Shown: one piece after another, positions 51,535 through 58,663 of the stretch | Position numbering within the stretch: position 1 is the stretch's first letter | Layout of the letters: the number at the start of each line of letters is the position of its first letter | The notes under the pieces: model-generated | Told to the model about the DNA's origin: nothing | Databases searched by the model: none | The model's input: the letters and a program-made list of their open reading frames with translations, nothing else | NCBI GenBank assembly: GCA_945861625.1 | Contig: CAMAVI010000014.1 | Location: 1 to 58,663 of the forward strand | DNA length: 58,663 nt | Origin: Candidatus Sulfopaludibacter sp. SbA3 | GTDB lineage: Bacteria > Acidobacteriota > Terriglobia > Bryobacterales > Bryobacteraceae | Reading direction: 5' to 3' | Position numbers and translations under genes: made by a program

Positions 51535-52302
51535 TCAGCCTTCGAGCTGTTCCGGGAACACCGCGTACCCCTTGGGAGGCGGGAACAGTTCTTCGAGCAA
51601 CTGCAGGCGCTTGCGCAGATACCGGCTGGGCAACTGGCGCGGGCCGGTGTCGACGTCGATGTCGCAGCAGAGGCCGTGCAGATACAGCGTCAGCGTGTCG
51701 GCGAACGACTGCCGCGCGTACTCGCGAAAACTCTTGCTGTCGCGAGCCTTAGGCGACCGCCGCAAGGACTGCTTCAGCCGCCAGCTTGCCTCGTCGACTT
51801 CGCCATGCACGTCCGCGGCGGTCTCCTCGCGCAGCAGGCGCGAAAAGCGGGTTTCGACGATCTCGTTCCACTGATCGGCGAGCAGCGTGGCCAACAAGTG
51901 ATAAAAGCGGTAGTGGTACTCAGCGACTTCCTGATCCTTCAGCGCGAACGCCAGCACCGTCTCCTCGCCGAGCTTCAGTTGGGTGGAAGTGGACAGGCGC
52001 CCTTCCGGAGGACGCTCAATCGAAACCAGGTCCGCTGCCGGCGGTTGGGCAGCCTTCTTCTTTTCCGCGCTCTGTTTTTCCAGGTAGGGAACTAGCAGAA
52101 TCGAGATTTTTGGCAACGCCGCGGCGATCGAAGGCGGCAGCGCGGCCACGGGTTCTTCCAGGTATTCCTTCAGATCCTCTTCAGAAAGTGGAACCGAGGC
52201 GCAGAAGTACGAAAACGTATTACTGAGGGGGATCATTTCCCCGCGAAACTGTTCCGCGAACTGGGTAACGCTTAGCTTGGAGAGATCAAGTTGGGCCGAC
52301 AT
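51535..52302 (-). CDS. Conserved-looking hypothetical protein
   Basis: 255 residues. No signal peptide, membrane helix or known motif that I recognise. Mostly helical: FAEQFRGEMIPLSNTFSYFC, SEEDLKEYLEEPVAALPPSI and a C-terminal YLRKRLQLLEELFPPPKGYA. One Lys-rich coiled stretch (EKQSAEKKKAAQPPA) may be a linker between two domains. It begins the minus-strand block that continues with asnB (21 nt downstream), so it might belong to the glycan pathway, but nothing in the sequence shows that. Confidence 0.75.
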   Translation of the reverse strand: MSAQLDLSKLSVTQFAEQFRGEMIPLSNTFSYFCASVPLSEEDLKEYLEEPVAALPPSIAAALPKISILLVPYLEKQSAEKKKAAQPPAADLVSIERPPEGRLSTSTQLKLGEETVLAFALKDQEVAEYHYRFYHLLATLLADQWNEIVETRFSRLLREETAADVHGEVDEASWRLKQSLRRSPKARDSKSFREYARQSFADTLTLYLHGLCCDIDVDTGPRQLPSRYLRKRLQLLEELFPPPKGYAVFPEQLEG

Positions 52303-52361
52303 GAATTGGCTCCTTTATTGTAGCGCCGGAGCCAAACTGGTAACGGAATCGCCGGCCGGCT

Positions 52362-52386
52362 GCCGCTCACCCGGAAAATGAGCGGC
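52362..52386. terminator. Weak hairpin between receptor and hypothetical genes
   Basis: GCCGCTCA pairs with TGAGCGGC (52362-52369 with 52379-52386) across a 9-nt loop, below the stop of the TonB receptor. There is no T-run on the side that receptor transcription would reach, so at best a pause or partial terminator. Confidence 0.3.
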
Positions 52387-52431
52387 CCTTGACCTTCGCC
52401 ATTGCGCGGCTGCGACCTTTTTTCAAGATTC

Positions 52432-55400
52432 TCAGAAGTTGTACCGGAGGGAGAACTGGATCTGCCGTTGCGCGCCCAGTCCGACGTCCTTGCTGACCGT
52501 GGAGTTGGCGATACCAAACGCGCCGCCCGCAGCCGCCGAACTAAACGATTGTCCAGGCTGGAGGTTATTGGTGCCGATCCCGAGAGCGTTGGAAAGCACC
52601 GCCGGCGGGTTGGAGAAGTTGGTGCGATTAAAGAGGTTGTAGACCTCCACGCGGAATTCAATGTTCTGGCGCTCGGTGATGTTAAACCGCTTGTGCAGCG
52701 TGAAATCGAATTGAGTGAGGCTCGGCCCGTGCAACGCAAAGCGGCCCAGGTTGCCGAAGGTGCCGGGTTGCGGAATCGTAAACGCGGCGGGATTTAGCAT
52801 CACTCTCTTGTCGTTGGGGTTGCTTAGGAACGGATTGACGCCCGCGACGACGCTCGGACGGCGGTTGTTACGGAAAGCGCCGCCTCCGGGATTGTTGATG
52901 ACGGCCGTGGCGGCTCCTCCCGCCGGCACGTTGCTCAGCGCGTTAACGAAGTTATTCGTGCCGTTGATCCGCCAAACGATGTCGGGGCGTGACATCGTCA
53001 CGTCAATCGGCAGGCCCGTGCGCGCGTTCATCACGCCGCCGACTTCCCATCCGCCCAATACCGACTTGGCGATCTTGTTCTCTACCTTTACGGGTAGGGC
53101 ATACAGCATCGAGACATTGGCGCTGTGCCGCACGTCGAAGGCGTTGTTGCCGCGATCTTGTGCGAAGTTATTCGGATTCTGCGTGGTCTGCGCTTCATTG
53201 GACCCGCCCGTGTTGCCGATGCTGTGGGCGTAGGTCCACTGGAACCCAGCGGTCAGACCCTTGGCGAAGCGCCGGTTAAGCGTGGTTTGCAGAGAATTGT
53301 AATTGTCGGTGCCGCCGCTGGTCTTGTAGTCGATTTGCGAGAACCGAGGTCCGAATTGAAGAGTCGCAGCACCAGTAGTGGGATTCACGCCGATAATCCG
53401 GTTGGTCCAGGAGCGCAGGAACAGGTTGCGGCCCTGACTTCCTACGTAGGCGACCGTTAAAACCGCGTTGCCCGGCAACTGCTGTTGGATCGAAGCCGTG
53501 TAGGACAAAATCTTTTCCGGAAGCGTATAGCCTGGCGCGTAGGCGCGCGGCTGGAAGTTGCGGAGATTGTTGACGTCGAACCCACCCAGTGCCACGGAAG
53601 GAATGATCGGGTAAGCGATCCCGGGAGGAGCGAGGTTCACGCTGGCGCGGTCGGAATCGATCGGTTGGATCTGGTCTTCCGTCTGACCCGGACCGAAGAA
53701 ATAGCCAGCGCCAATGCGGAAGACAGTTTTATTCTTGAACCTCTCCGGAGCCCAACTAAAGGCGAGGCGTGGAGCGAAATTCGTTTTCCGGCTCTGATAC
53801 CAGGGTGTCGTGTTCGGCATGATCCGGCCTTCATCCGCGTTGAAGAGCACGGACAAGTTCCGGTCTTCTGTCAGAGGATGATAGTATTCGTAGCGCAAGC
53901 CGTAGCTCATGGTGAAGTTGGGACGGATTTTCCACTCGTCCTGGGCGTAGCCGATCGCGTAGTACTGCTTGAGGTAGCGGTTCCCGGTGGCGCCGCCATT
54001 GAAAGGATCCGGCGCGCTGGTGTCGCCGAGTACCTGGATTCCTGTCGGTGTGTTCGCCAACAGGCCCGCTAGATTCGAGAACGTATATGTCGTGCCGCCC
54101 AACCGGTCCGTGTAGATGCGGACGGGGCGGAACTCGAAGCCGAACTTCAGGGAATGGCTTCCCTGGGTCACGCTCAGGTTGTCGATGAAGGACATCGTGT
54201 ACGTTGTGTAGGGCTGGGAGCGGCCGTTCTGGGTGCTATTGGAACGAATCAGGTTACCCAGCGTCGATGCGCCCGCCGAGGCTCCTTGCCCGCCCACGCC
54301 GGGGATGGCCACCGTGCCGGTGAAGCTGACCGCGAAGGCGCTGGTATCCACGCCTGGAATGTCCGGAGCGTATCCGGAAACGCGGGTCTTGGCCCCGTTA
54401 AATCCGAATCGCGTCTCATTGATCATCCGGGGCGAAAGAATCTGCTGCAAACCCAGGACGGCATTTTGCGGGACTGCGGTTACCAGCGAATGACTGCCGC
54501 TGACATCCAGAGGCTGCTGCAAATAGCCTTGGTCGCGATTGTAACGAAGATAAGCGTTGAGTCTATCGTTGATATGGTAGTCGATGCGCGCGCTTCCAAA
54601 GTATTCGTCCATCGCGACGGATGCGGGCAGACGGGCCAGGTCGAGATCCGGGTTGCTGGTAGGCGCGCCGGTGGGATAGCCGGCCAAAAGGGATCGAATC
54701 GAAGTCACCGCGCGGGCTCTGGCGGCGGTGCTCGGCACGGTGGCGACAAGGTTGACACCGGCTCGCTGCCGCAAGGTTTCGTTGGCCAGGAAAAAGAACA
54801 GCTTGTCTTTCTTGATCGGCCCGCCAATCGACCCACCAAACTGATTCAGGCGGAGAGGGGACTTCGTAGCGCCATCAAAGAAGTTCCGCGCGTCCAGAGC
54901 ATAGTTGCGAATATACTCGAAAATGCCGCCATGGAACGCGTTGCCGCCGGACTTGGTCACGACGCTAATCTGGCCGCCGGTGCCGGTGCCGTACTCCGCC
55001 GGATAATTGCTGGATTCCACGCGGAACTCAGCGACGGTTTCCAGGCTGGATTGCAGGCGGAAACCAGTGGAGATCTCGCCGTTCAAGTTACCGGGGGAAG
55101 CGTCAATAATCGAACTACCTTCGATACCGTCCAAACGGATGGCATTTTGCTGGTTGGCGCGGCCGCTGAAGCGGATGTTGTCGAAGGATCCGCCGCCGGC
55201 GGTCTGTGCGCCGGGGGTCAAGAGATAAAGTTGGGAGAGCTGGCGACCGTTCAGCGGCAGCGAGCCCACTTCACGGGCGTTGACGTTGGCTCCCATCGAA
55301 GCCGACGAGGTTTCGACTTCTGTTAATTCTCCGGCCACGACATTGACTTCCGTGGCGACCGTGCCCGGCCGCAGGGACATGTTCAGGGTTCGTTCCTGGC

Positions 55401-55677
55401 CCGCGCTCACAGGGTAATCCCGCACTTCCGCGGGCGCGAAATTGAGGGCCGTGGCCGTCACAGTATAGGCGGAGGGCGCTAAACTGGTTATGACATAGTA
55501 TCCTTTGGCGTCCGCCGTCACTTCGCGTTTCGCGCCGGTCTTGACATCCACAGCGGTTATCGTGCCCTGCGGGAGCAATGCACCGGAAGAATCGGTAAGC
55601 GTACCAACGATTCGGCCTTGTCCGGATTGGGCCCAGGCACAGAGAGACAAAGAAAGTAATAGCAATAATGGTTTCAT
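52432..55677 (-). CDS. TonB-dependent receptor-like outer-membrane protein (next to pho/pst genes)
   Basis: 1081 residues. Signal peptide MKPLLLLLSLSLCAWAQ. Regulatory domain IVGTLTDSSGALLPQGTITA (residues ~22-100), plug with LPLNGRQLSQLYLLTPGAQT, RFSGRANQQNAIRLDGIEGS and AEYGTGTGGQISVVTKSGGN, then a barrel ending SLRYNF with the terminal Phe. GAGGTG just before the ATG is a fair ribosome site. It diverges from phoR across 119 nt. A 7-4-7 Pho-box-like repeat lies 25 nt before its start codon, which would place it in the phosphate-starvation regulon. The ligand could then be a phosphorus compound, but this is inference from position and the repeat. Confidence 0.92.
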   Translation of the reverse strand: MKPLLLLLSLSLCAWAQSGQGRIVGTLTDSSGALLPQGTITAVDVKTGAKREVTADAKGYYVITSLAPSAYTVTATALNFAPAEVRDYPVSAGQERTLNMSLRPGTVATEVNVVAGELTEVETSSASMGANVNAREVGSLPLNGRQLSQLYLLTPGAQTAGGGSFDNIRFSGRANQQNAIRLDGIEGSSIIDASPGNLNGEISTGFRLQSSLETVAEFRVESSNYPAEYGTGTGGQISVVTKSGGNAFHGGIFEYIRNYALDARNFFDGATKSPLRLNQFGGSIGGPIKKDKLFFFLANETLRQRAGVNLVATVPSTAARARAVTSIRSLLAGYPTGAPTSNPDLDLARLPASVAMDEYFGSARIDYHINDRLNAYLRYNRDQGYLQQPLDVSGSHSLVTAVPQNAVLGLQQILSPRMINETRFGFNGAKTRVSGYAPDIPGVDTSAFAVSFTGTVAIPGVGGQGASAGASTLGNLIRSNSTQNGRSQPYTTYTMSFIDNLSVTQGSHSLKFGFEFRPVRIYTDRLGGTTYTFSNLAGLLANTPTGIQVLGDTSAPDPFNGGATGNRYLKQYYAIGYAQDEWKIRPNFTMSYGLRYEYYHPLTEDRNLSVLFNADEGRIMPNTTPWYQSRKTNFAPRLAFSWAPERFKNKTVFRIGAGYFFGPGQTEDQIQPIDSDRASVNLAPPGIAYPIIPSVALGGFDVNNLRNFQPRAYAPGYTLPEKILSYTASIQQQLPGNAVLTVAYVGSQGRNLFLRSWTNRIIGVNPTTGAATLQFGPRFSQIDYKTSGGTDNYNSLQTTLNRRFAKGLTAGFQWTYAHSIGNTGGSNEAQTTQNPNNFAQDRGNNAFDVRHSANVSMLYALPVKVENKIAKSVLGGWEVGGVMNARTGLPIDVTMSRPDIVWRINGTNNFVNALSNVPAGGAATAVINNPGGGAFRNNRRPSVVAGVNPFLSNPNDKRVMLNPAAFTIPQPGTFGNLGRFALHGPSLTQFDFTLHKRFNITERQNIEFRVEVYNLFNRTNFSNPPAVLSNALGIGTNNLQPGQSFSSAAAGGAFGIANSTVSKDVGLGAQRQIQFSLRYNF

Positions 55678-55702
55678 CGCACCTCACGATAACAATCGAG
55701 CC

Positions 55703-55720
55703 GTTACGGAACGATGACGT
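55703..55720 (-). promoter_or_regulatory. Pho-box-like repeat before the TonB receptor gene
   Basis: On the minus strand ACGTCAT-CGTT-CCGTAAC: two 7-bp half-sites with a 4-bp spacer, the layout of PhoB binding sites (consensus CTGTCAT). The second half-site resembles the CTGTAAC of the clearer box before pstS. Match is partial. Confidence 0.4.
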
Positions 55721-55796
55721 TTCCGTGAATCTTGCGCGAAATGCCTATCGCCGGGCATGGAACTTGCTAGGCTGTTAGTTCCGGACGCGCCTTGTC

Positions 55797-57176
55797 ATGA
55801 ACAGTTCCTTGCTTCGACGACTGCTGTTTTCCGCCCTCGCTCTGATCCTGGGCACTCTGTTGATTCTCAACCGTACTCTCTCGTCCGTGGATTCGTCCGT
55901 ACGCGGTCCTGCGTTGGGGATTTCGCTGGCTGCGGCCCTGTTTGCTGTCGCGGTGGCGCTTCTGGTTTCCCGTTCGCTTACGGCAAGAGTGCGGGGTCTG
56001 AAGCGTGTCGCCGAGACTTTGTTGGGTGCCGAAGCCAGACCGGGAGCGATCAGTGATTCCGGTGACGATCTGGGTTCCCTGGAGCGCTCGCTCAAGGGAG
56101 TCGGCCAGCAGCTCCGTGGCCTGGTCAGCAACCTGCGCTTCGAATCGGCTCGCCGAGAGGCCATTCTGGCGGGTATGGCGGAGGGCGTCCTGGCCGTGGA
56201 CCCGGATCTGAAGGTCACTTTTTGTAATCAGGCATTGCTGCGTGCCACCGGCTTTCGCGGAGAAGTGTCGGAGGGCATGGGTTTGCTTGAAGTGGTCCGC
56301 GATCCTGCTCTATATGAAGCGATCCGTTCGGTGCGTTCCAACGGAGATTCGGTCAAGCTGCGCTTTGTGTTGACCACGGAAACTCCCCGGACCTTCGAGG
56401 TGGGCGTCCGGCCCATGGTCACGGCTTCCGGCCGCGGCGTGATCGCGATCTTCCATGACATCACCGGTCTGGAACGCCTGGAACAGGTGCGCAAGGATTT
56501 TGTGGCCAACGTATCGCACGAGTTGCGGACGCCGCTCGCCGGCATCATTGGCTACGCCGACACGCTGCTGGACGGCGCTCTGGACGATACGCAGAACCGG
56601 AAACGCTTTGTCGAAATCATTCATTCCAGCGCGGTTCGTTTGAGTAGCATCGTGGCGGACCTGCTGGTTCTCACGGAACTCGAATCCGGAGCCGACCCCC
56701 AGGAGCCGGAAATCGTCCCCGTGCGTGGTGTACTGGAAACCGTGCTGCTGACCGTGGAAGGGGAAGCGAAGGCGCGGGGGGTCAGTCTGGTGCGGGAAGA
56801 GCTGCGGGACCTTCATGTTACGGGGCGGCGCTTACGCCTGGAGCAGGCTGTCCTGAATCTGGTGGCTAATGCCATCAAGTTCAACCGGCCGGGTGGTGAA
56901 GTGAGGGTCCGCGTTACCTCGACTGCGGACGAGAGGGTATCCATCAGTGTGTCGGACACCGGCCCTGGTATCCCGTCGCAAGACCTGCCGCGGATTTTTG
57001 AGCGCTTTTACCGCGTTGACCGTGCCCGTTCGCGTGACGTAGGGGGGACCGGCTTAGGTCTTTCGATCGTCAAGCATGTGATTGAAGGCATGGGTGGGCT
57101 GGTGACCGTGGAGAGCCAGTTGGGCGCCGGGTCCACGTTCACGATACTGCTCCCTTCGGCCAGCCCGGGCGTCTAG
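55797..57176 (+). CDS. phoR: Phosphate-regulon sensor histidine kinase PhoR-like
   Basis: 459 residues. Two transmembrane helices (residues ~5-27 and 38-58) with a very short external loop, then a HAMP-like segment (TARVRGLKRVAETLL), a PAS domain (~118-225, EAILAGMAEGVLAVDPDLKV) and the kinase core: H241 in VSHELRTPLAGIIGY, N-box LNLVANAIKFN, G1 DTGPGIP and G2 GGTGLGLSIVKHVIEGM. The tiny sensor loop and PAS match PhoR, which senses phosphate through PstSCAB/PhoU rather than directly. The partner regulator phoB is not in the window; upstream lies the divergent receptor gene. pstS follows after ~80 nt. Confidence 0.88.
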   Translation: MNSSLLRRLLFSALALILGTLLILNRTLSSVDSSVRGPALGISLAAALFAVAVALLVSRSLTARVRGLKRVAETLLGAEARPGAISDSGDDLGSLERSLKGVGQQLRGLVSNLRFESARREAILAGMAEGVLAVDPDLKVTFCNQALLRATGFRGEVSEGMGLLEVVRDPALYEAIRSVRSNGDSVKLRFVLTTETPRTFEVGVRPMVTASGRGVIAIFHDITGLERLEQVRKDFVANVSHELRTPLAGIIGYADTLLDGALDDTQNRKRFVEIIHSSAVRLSSIVADLLVLTELESGADPQEPEIVPVRGVLETVLLTVEGEAKARGVSLVREELRDLHVTGRRLRLEQAVLNLVANAIKFNRPGGEVRVRVTSTADERVSISVSDTGPGIPSQDLPRIFERFYRVDRARSRDVGGTGLGLSIVKHVIEGMGGLVTVESQLGAGSTFTILLPSASPGV

Positions 57177-57203
57177 CGGCAAGTCATCCCCATTCTGAGG
57201 TTG

Positions 57204-57221
57204 CTGTAACGTCTCTGTAAC
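57204..57221 (+). promoter_or_regulatory. Pho box before pstS
   Basis: CTGTAAC-gtct-CTGTAAC: two identical 7-bp direct repeats with a 4-bp spacer, 33 nt upstream of the ATG. This is the exact architecture of PhoB sites. A -10-like GAGAAT follows ~10 nt downstream (57231-57236). Confidence 0.75.
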
Positions 57222-57254
57222 ATGCCGATGCGAGAATCGAGAAGACAAACAACT

Positions 57255-58277
57255 ATGATTCGCAAAGCTTTCCAAATTCTGCCGCTCCTGCTGCTGGCCA
57301 GCGGGTTGCACGCGCAAAATGTTTTGATTAACGCCGCGGGCGCGACGTTCCCCTATCCGATGTACTCGAAGTGGTTCGACGACTACCATAAGAAGTTCCC
57401 CACCCTCCAGTTCAACTACCAGTCGATCGGTTCCGGCGGCGGGATCCGCCAGGTGACCGAAGGAACCGTGGATTTCGGCGCCAGCGATGGGCCGATGGAT
57501 GAAAAGCAGATCGCCAATTTCCGCGCCAAGCGCGGAGCCGGCATCCTGCACTTTCCCACGGTGATGGGCGCGGACGTGCCGGTTTACAATCTTCCGGGCG
57601 TCACTCAGCAGCTCAATTTCACTCCTGAAGCCTTGGCGGGGATTTTCCTCGGCAAAATCACGAAGTGGAACGATCCGGAGCTGGCCAAAGCGAATCCCGG
57701 CGTCAACCTGCCCGCAAAAGACATCATCGTCGTGCATCGCTCCGATGGCAGCGGCACCACTTACATTTGGACCGACTACCTATCCAAGGTCAGCAAGGAA
57801 TGGGAGGCCAAAGCCGGCCGCGGGACTTCGGTAAACTGGCCCGTCGGTTTAGGCGGGAAGGGCAACGAGGGCGTTTCCGGGCAAGTGAAGCAGACTCCGA
57901 ATTCCATGGGCTATATCGAACTGATTTTCGCGGTCCAGAATAAGATTGCGTACGGCAAAGTCAAGAACTCAGCGGGAGCATTCGTTCAGGCTAGCTTGGC
58001 TAGCGTAACGGCCGCTGCCTCCAGTTCCAAAGAGATGCCGGACGATTTCCGGGTTTCCATCACCAACGCTCCCGGCAAGGACGCCTATCCGATTTCGAGT
58101 TTCACCTGGCTGCTGATCCCGGAAAAGATTAGCGACCCCACCAAGAAAAAAGCCATCAAGGATTTTCTGGTCTGGATGCTGGAGGATGGCCAGAAGATGG
58201 CGGCGGCGCTCTCCTACGCTGAACTCCCCAAGGCGGTAATCGTGAAAGAACAGAAAGCGATTGCCCGGATTCAATAG
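57255..58277 (+). CDS. pstS: Phosphate ABC transporter substrate-binding protein PstS
   Basis: 340 residues from the ATG at 57255, which gives the signal peptide MIRKAFQILPLLLLASGLHA. PstS hallmarks: INAAGATFPYPMYSKWFDDY, the phosphate-binding YQSIGSGGGIRQVTEGTVDF and GASDGPMD, VHRSDGSGTTYIWTDYLS and GNEGVSGQVKQTPNSMGYIE. It binds periplasmic phosphate and hands it to PstC/PstA; it is not a lipoprotein here (no lipobox). It is followed 11 nt later by pstC and preceded by a Pho box. Confidence 0.97.
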   Translation: MIRKAFQILPLLLLASGLHAQNVLINAAGATFPYPMYSKWFDDYHKKFPTLQFNYQSIGSGGGIRQVTEGTVDFGASDGPMDEKQIANFRAKRGAGILHFPTVMGADVPVYNLPGVTQQLNFTPEALAGIFLGKITKWNDPELAKANPGVNLPAKDIIVVHRSDGSGTTYIWTDYLSKVSKEWEAKAGRGTSVNWPVGLGGKGNEGVSGQVKQTPNSMGYIELIFAVQNKIAYGKVKNSAGAFVQASLASVTAAASSSKEMPDDFRVSITNAPGKDAYPISSFTWLLIPEKISDPTKKKAIKDFLVWMLEDGQKMAAALSYAELPKAVIVKEQKAIARIQ

Positions 58278-58288
58278 TTAAGGGACCG

Positions 58289-58663
58289 ATGGCCGCACCT
58301 ACCGCCATTCCGTCGAACATCCCCGCGCCCTCGCGGCCGGTGCGTTCGATGTGGCGAAGACTCCTTTCCGGTGACGAACTCGCCTATTCGGTGACTTTTG
58401 CGGGTGCGGCCGCTGTGCTGCTGGTAACAGGGATCCTGGTATGGGAGTTATATTCCCATTCCGCGGAGTCGCGCGCCAAGTTCGGCTGGAATTTCCTGTT
58501 TACTTCCACTTGGGACCCGGTGGCGGATCAGTTTGGCGCGCTGCCTTTTATCTATGGGACCGCGGTTACGTCGGCGCTGGCGCTTTGCATTGGCATTCCG
58601 CTGGGCGTCGGCGCGGCCATCTTCCTCGCCGAGTTGGCTCCGCCGCGCATCTCCGACGCCTTA
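58289..58663 (+). CDS. pstC: Phosphate ABC transporter permease PstC, partial
   Basis: ATG at 58289; 125 codons visible before the window ends. A cytoplasmic Pro/Ser-rich N-terminus is followed by the first membrane helix (SVTFAGAAAVLLVTGILVWE), the periplasmic KFGWNFLFTSTWDPVADQFG typical of PstC, and the start of the permease domain (PFIYGTAVTSALALCIGIPL). It forms the inner-membrane channel with PstA. The remaining pst genes should follow outside the window. Confidence 0.95.
   Translation, partial: MAAPTAIPSNIPAPSRPVRSMWRRLLSGDELAYSVTFAGAAAVLLVTGILVWELYSHSAESRAKFGWNFLFTSTWDPVADQFGALPFIYGTAVTSALALCIGIPLGVGAAIFLAELAPPRISDAL

Noticed and set aside
1-58663. CRISPR arrays, tRNA, rRNA or riboswitches
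   Set aside because: No regularly spaced repeats, no tRNA cloverleaf or CCA-ended arm and no rRNA-like stretch was found by eye in the intergenic regions; small structured RNAs could be missed without a covariance search.

Overview
The window is GC-rich, densely coded DNA from a Gram-negative, heterotrophic soil-type bacterium. The best fit is an acidobacterium of the Solibacter/Bryobacter kind. This rests on four very large TonB-dependent-receptor-like proteins with an N-terminal carboxypeptidase-regulatory-like domain, the DUF1552 + DUF1592-type secreted pair, Tat-exported SMP-30 and GMC/PQQ oxidoreductases, scattered RHS debris and short lineage-type hypothetical proteins. The assignment is inferred from gene content; there is no rRNA or tRNA gene in the window to confirm it.

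Layout. 1-6.4 kb: a partial membrane protein and its ECF sigma factor, a tiny PcrA-Tudor-like protein, a LarA-family racemase coupled to a YCII protein, and a TonB receptor. 6.6-10.4 kb: a HisD-family dehydrogenase, an SDR and a PduO-type cobalamin adenosyltransferase in a tight operon, converging on a TIGR01777 epimerase and a decayed class II photolyase. 10.7-14.6 kb: hfq-hflX, an insertion sequence whose transposase carries a stop codon just before the catalytic Glu, then pgsA. 14.6-17.5 kb: an accessory island made of an RHS core fragment with an orphan C-terminal tail, two small membrane proteins, a second RHS-core scrap and a Phd/VapC toxin-antitoxin pair. 17.5-22.2 kb: FAH-type hydratase, cyclophilin lipoprotein, a CxxCH mini-cytochrome, secreted MBL hydrolase, DinB protein and SMP-30 lactonase.

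22.4-29.3 kb: two tandem, closely related TonB receptors, each with a similar TTGACA promoter and a strong hairpin terminator. 29.3-38 kb: an extracytoplasmic oxidation block (GMC oxidoreductase, PQQ dehydrogenase, secreted protein, DUF1552 and DUF1592/haem protein) followed by an IS3 orfA relic. 38.3-45.7 kb: clpC-lolD, a Uma2 nuclease, a broken DUF3800 gene, leuS and a secreted coiled protein. 45.8-52.3 kb: a minus-strand envelope-glycan block (methyltransferase, glycosyltransferase 4, GT39 membrane transferase, AsnB) and an unknown protein. 52.4-58.7 kb: a TonB receptor divergent from phoR-pstS-pstC, with Pho-box-like repeats on both sides.

Working together: the receptors, secreted oxidoreductases and lactonase suggest import and periplasmic oxidation of sugars or polymers, and the last block is a phosphate-starvation module that may include the divergent TonB receptor. 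The most unusual parts are the RHS-tail/TA island and the possible Pho control of that receptor.
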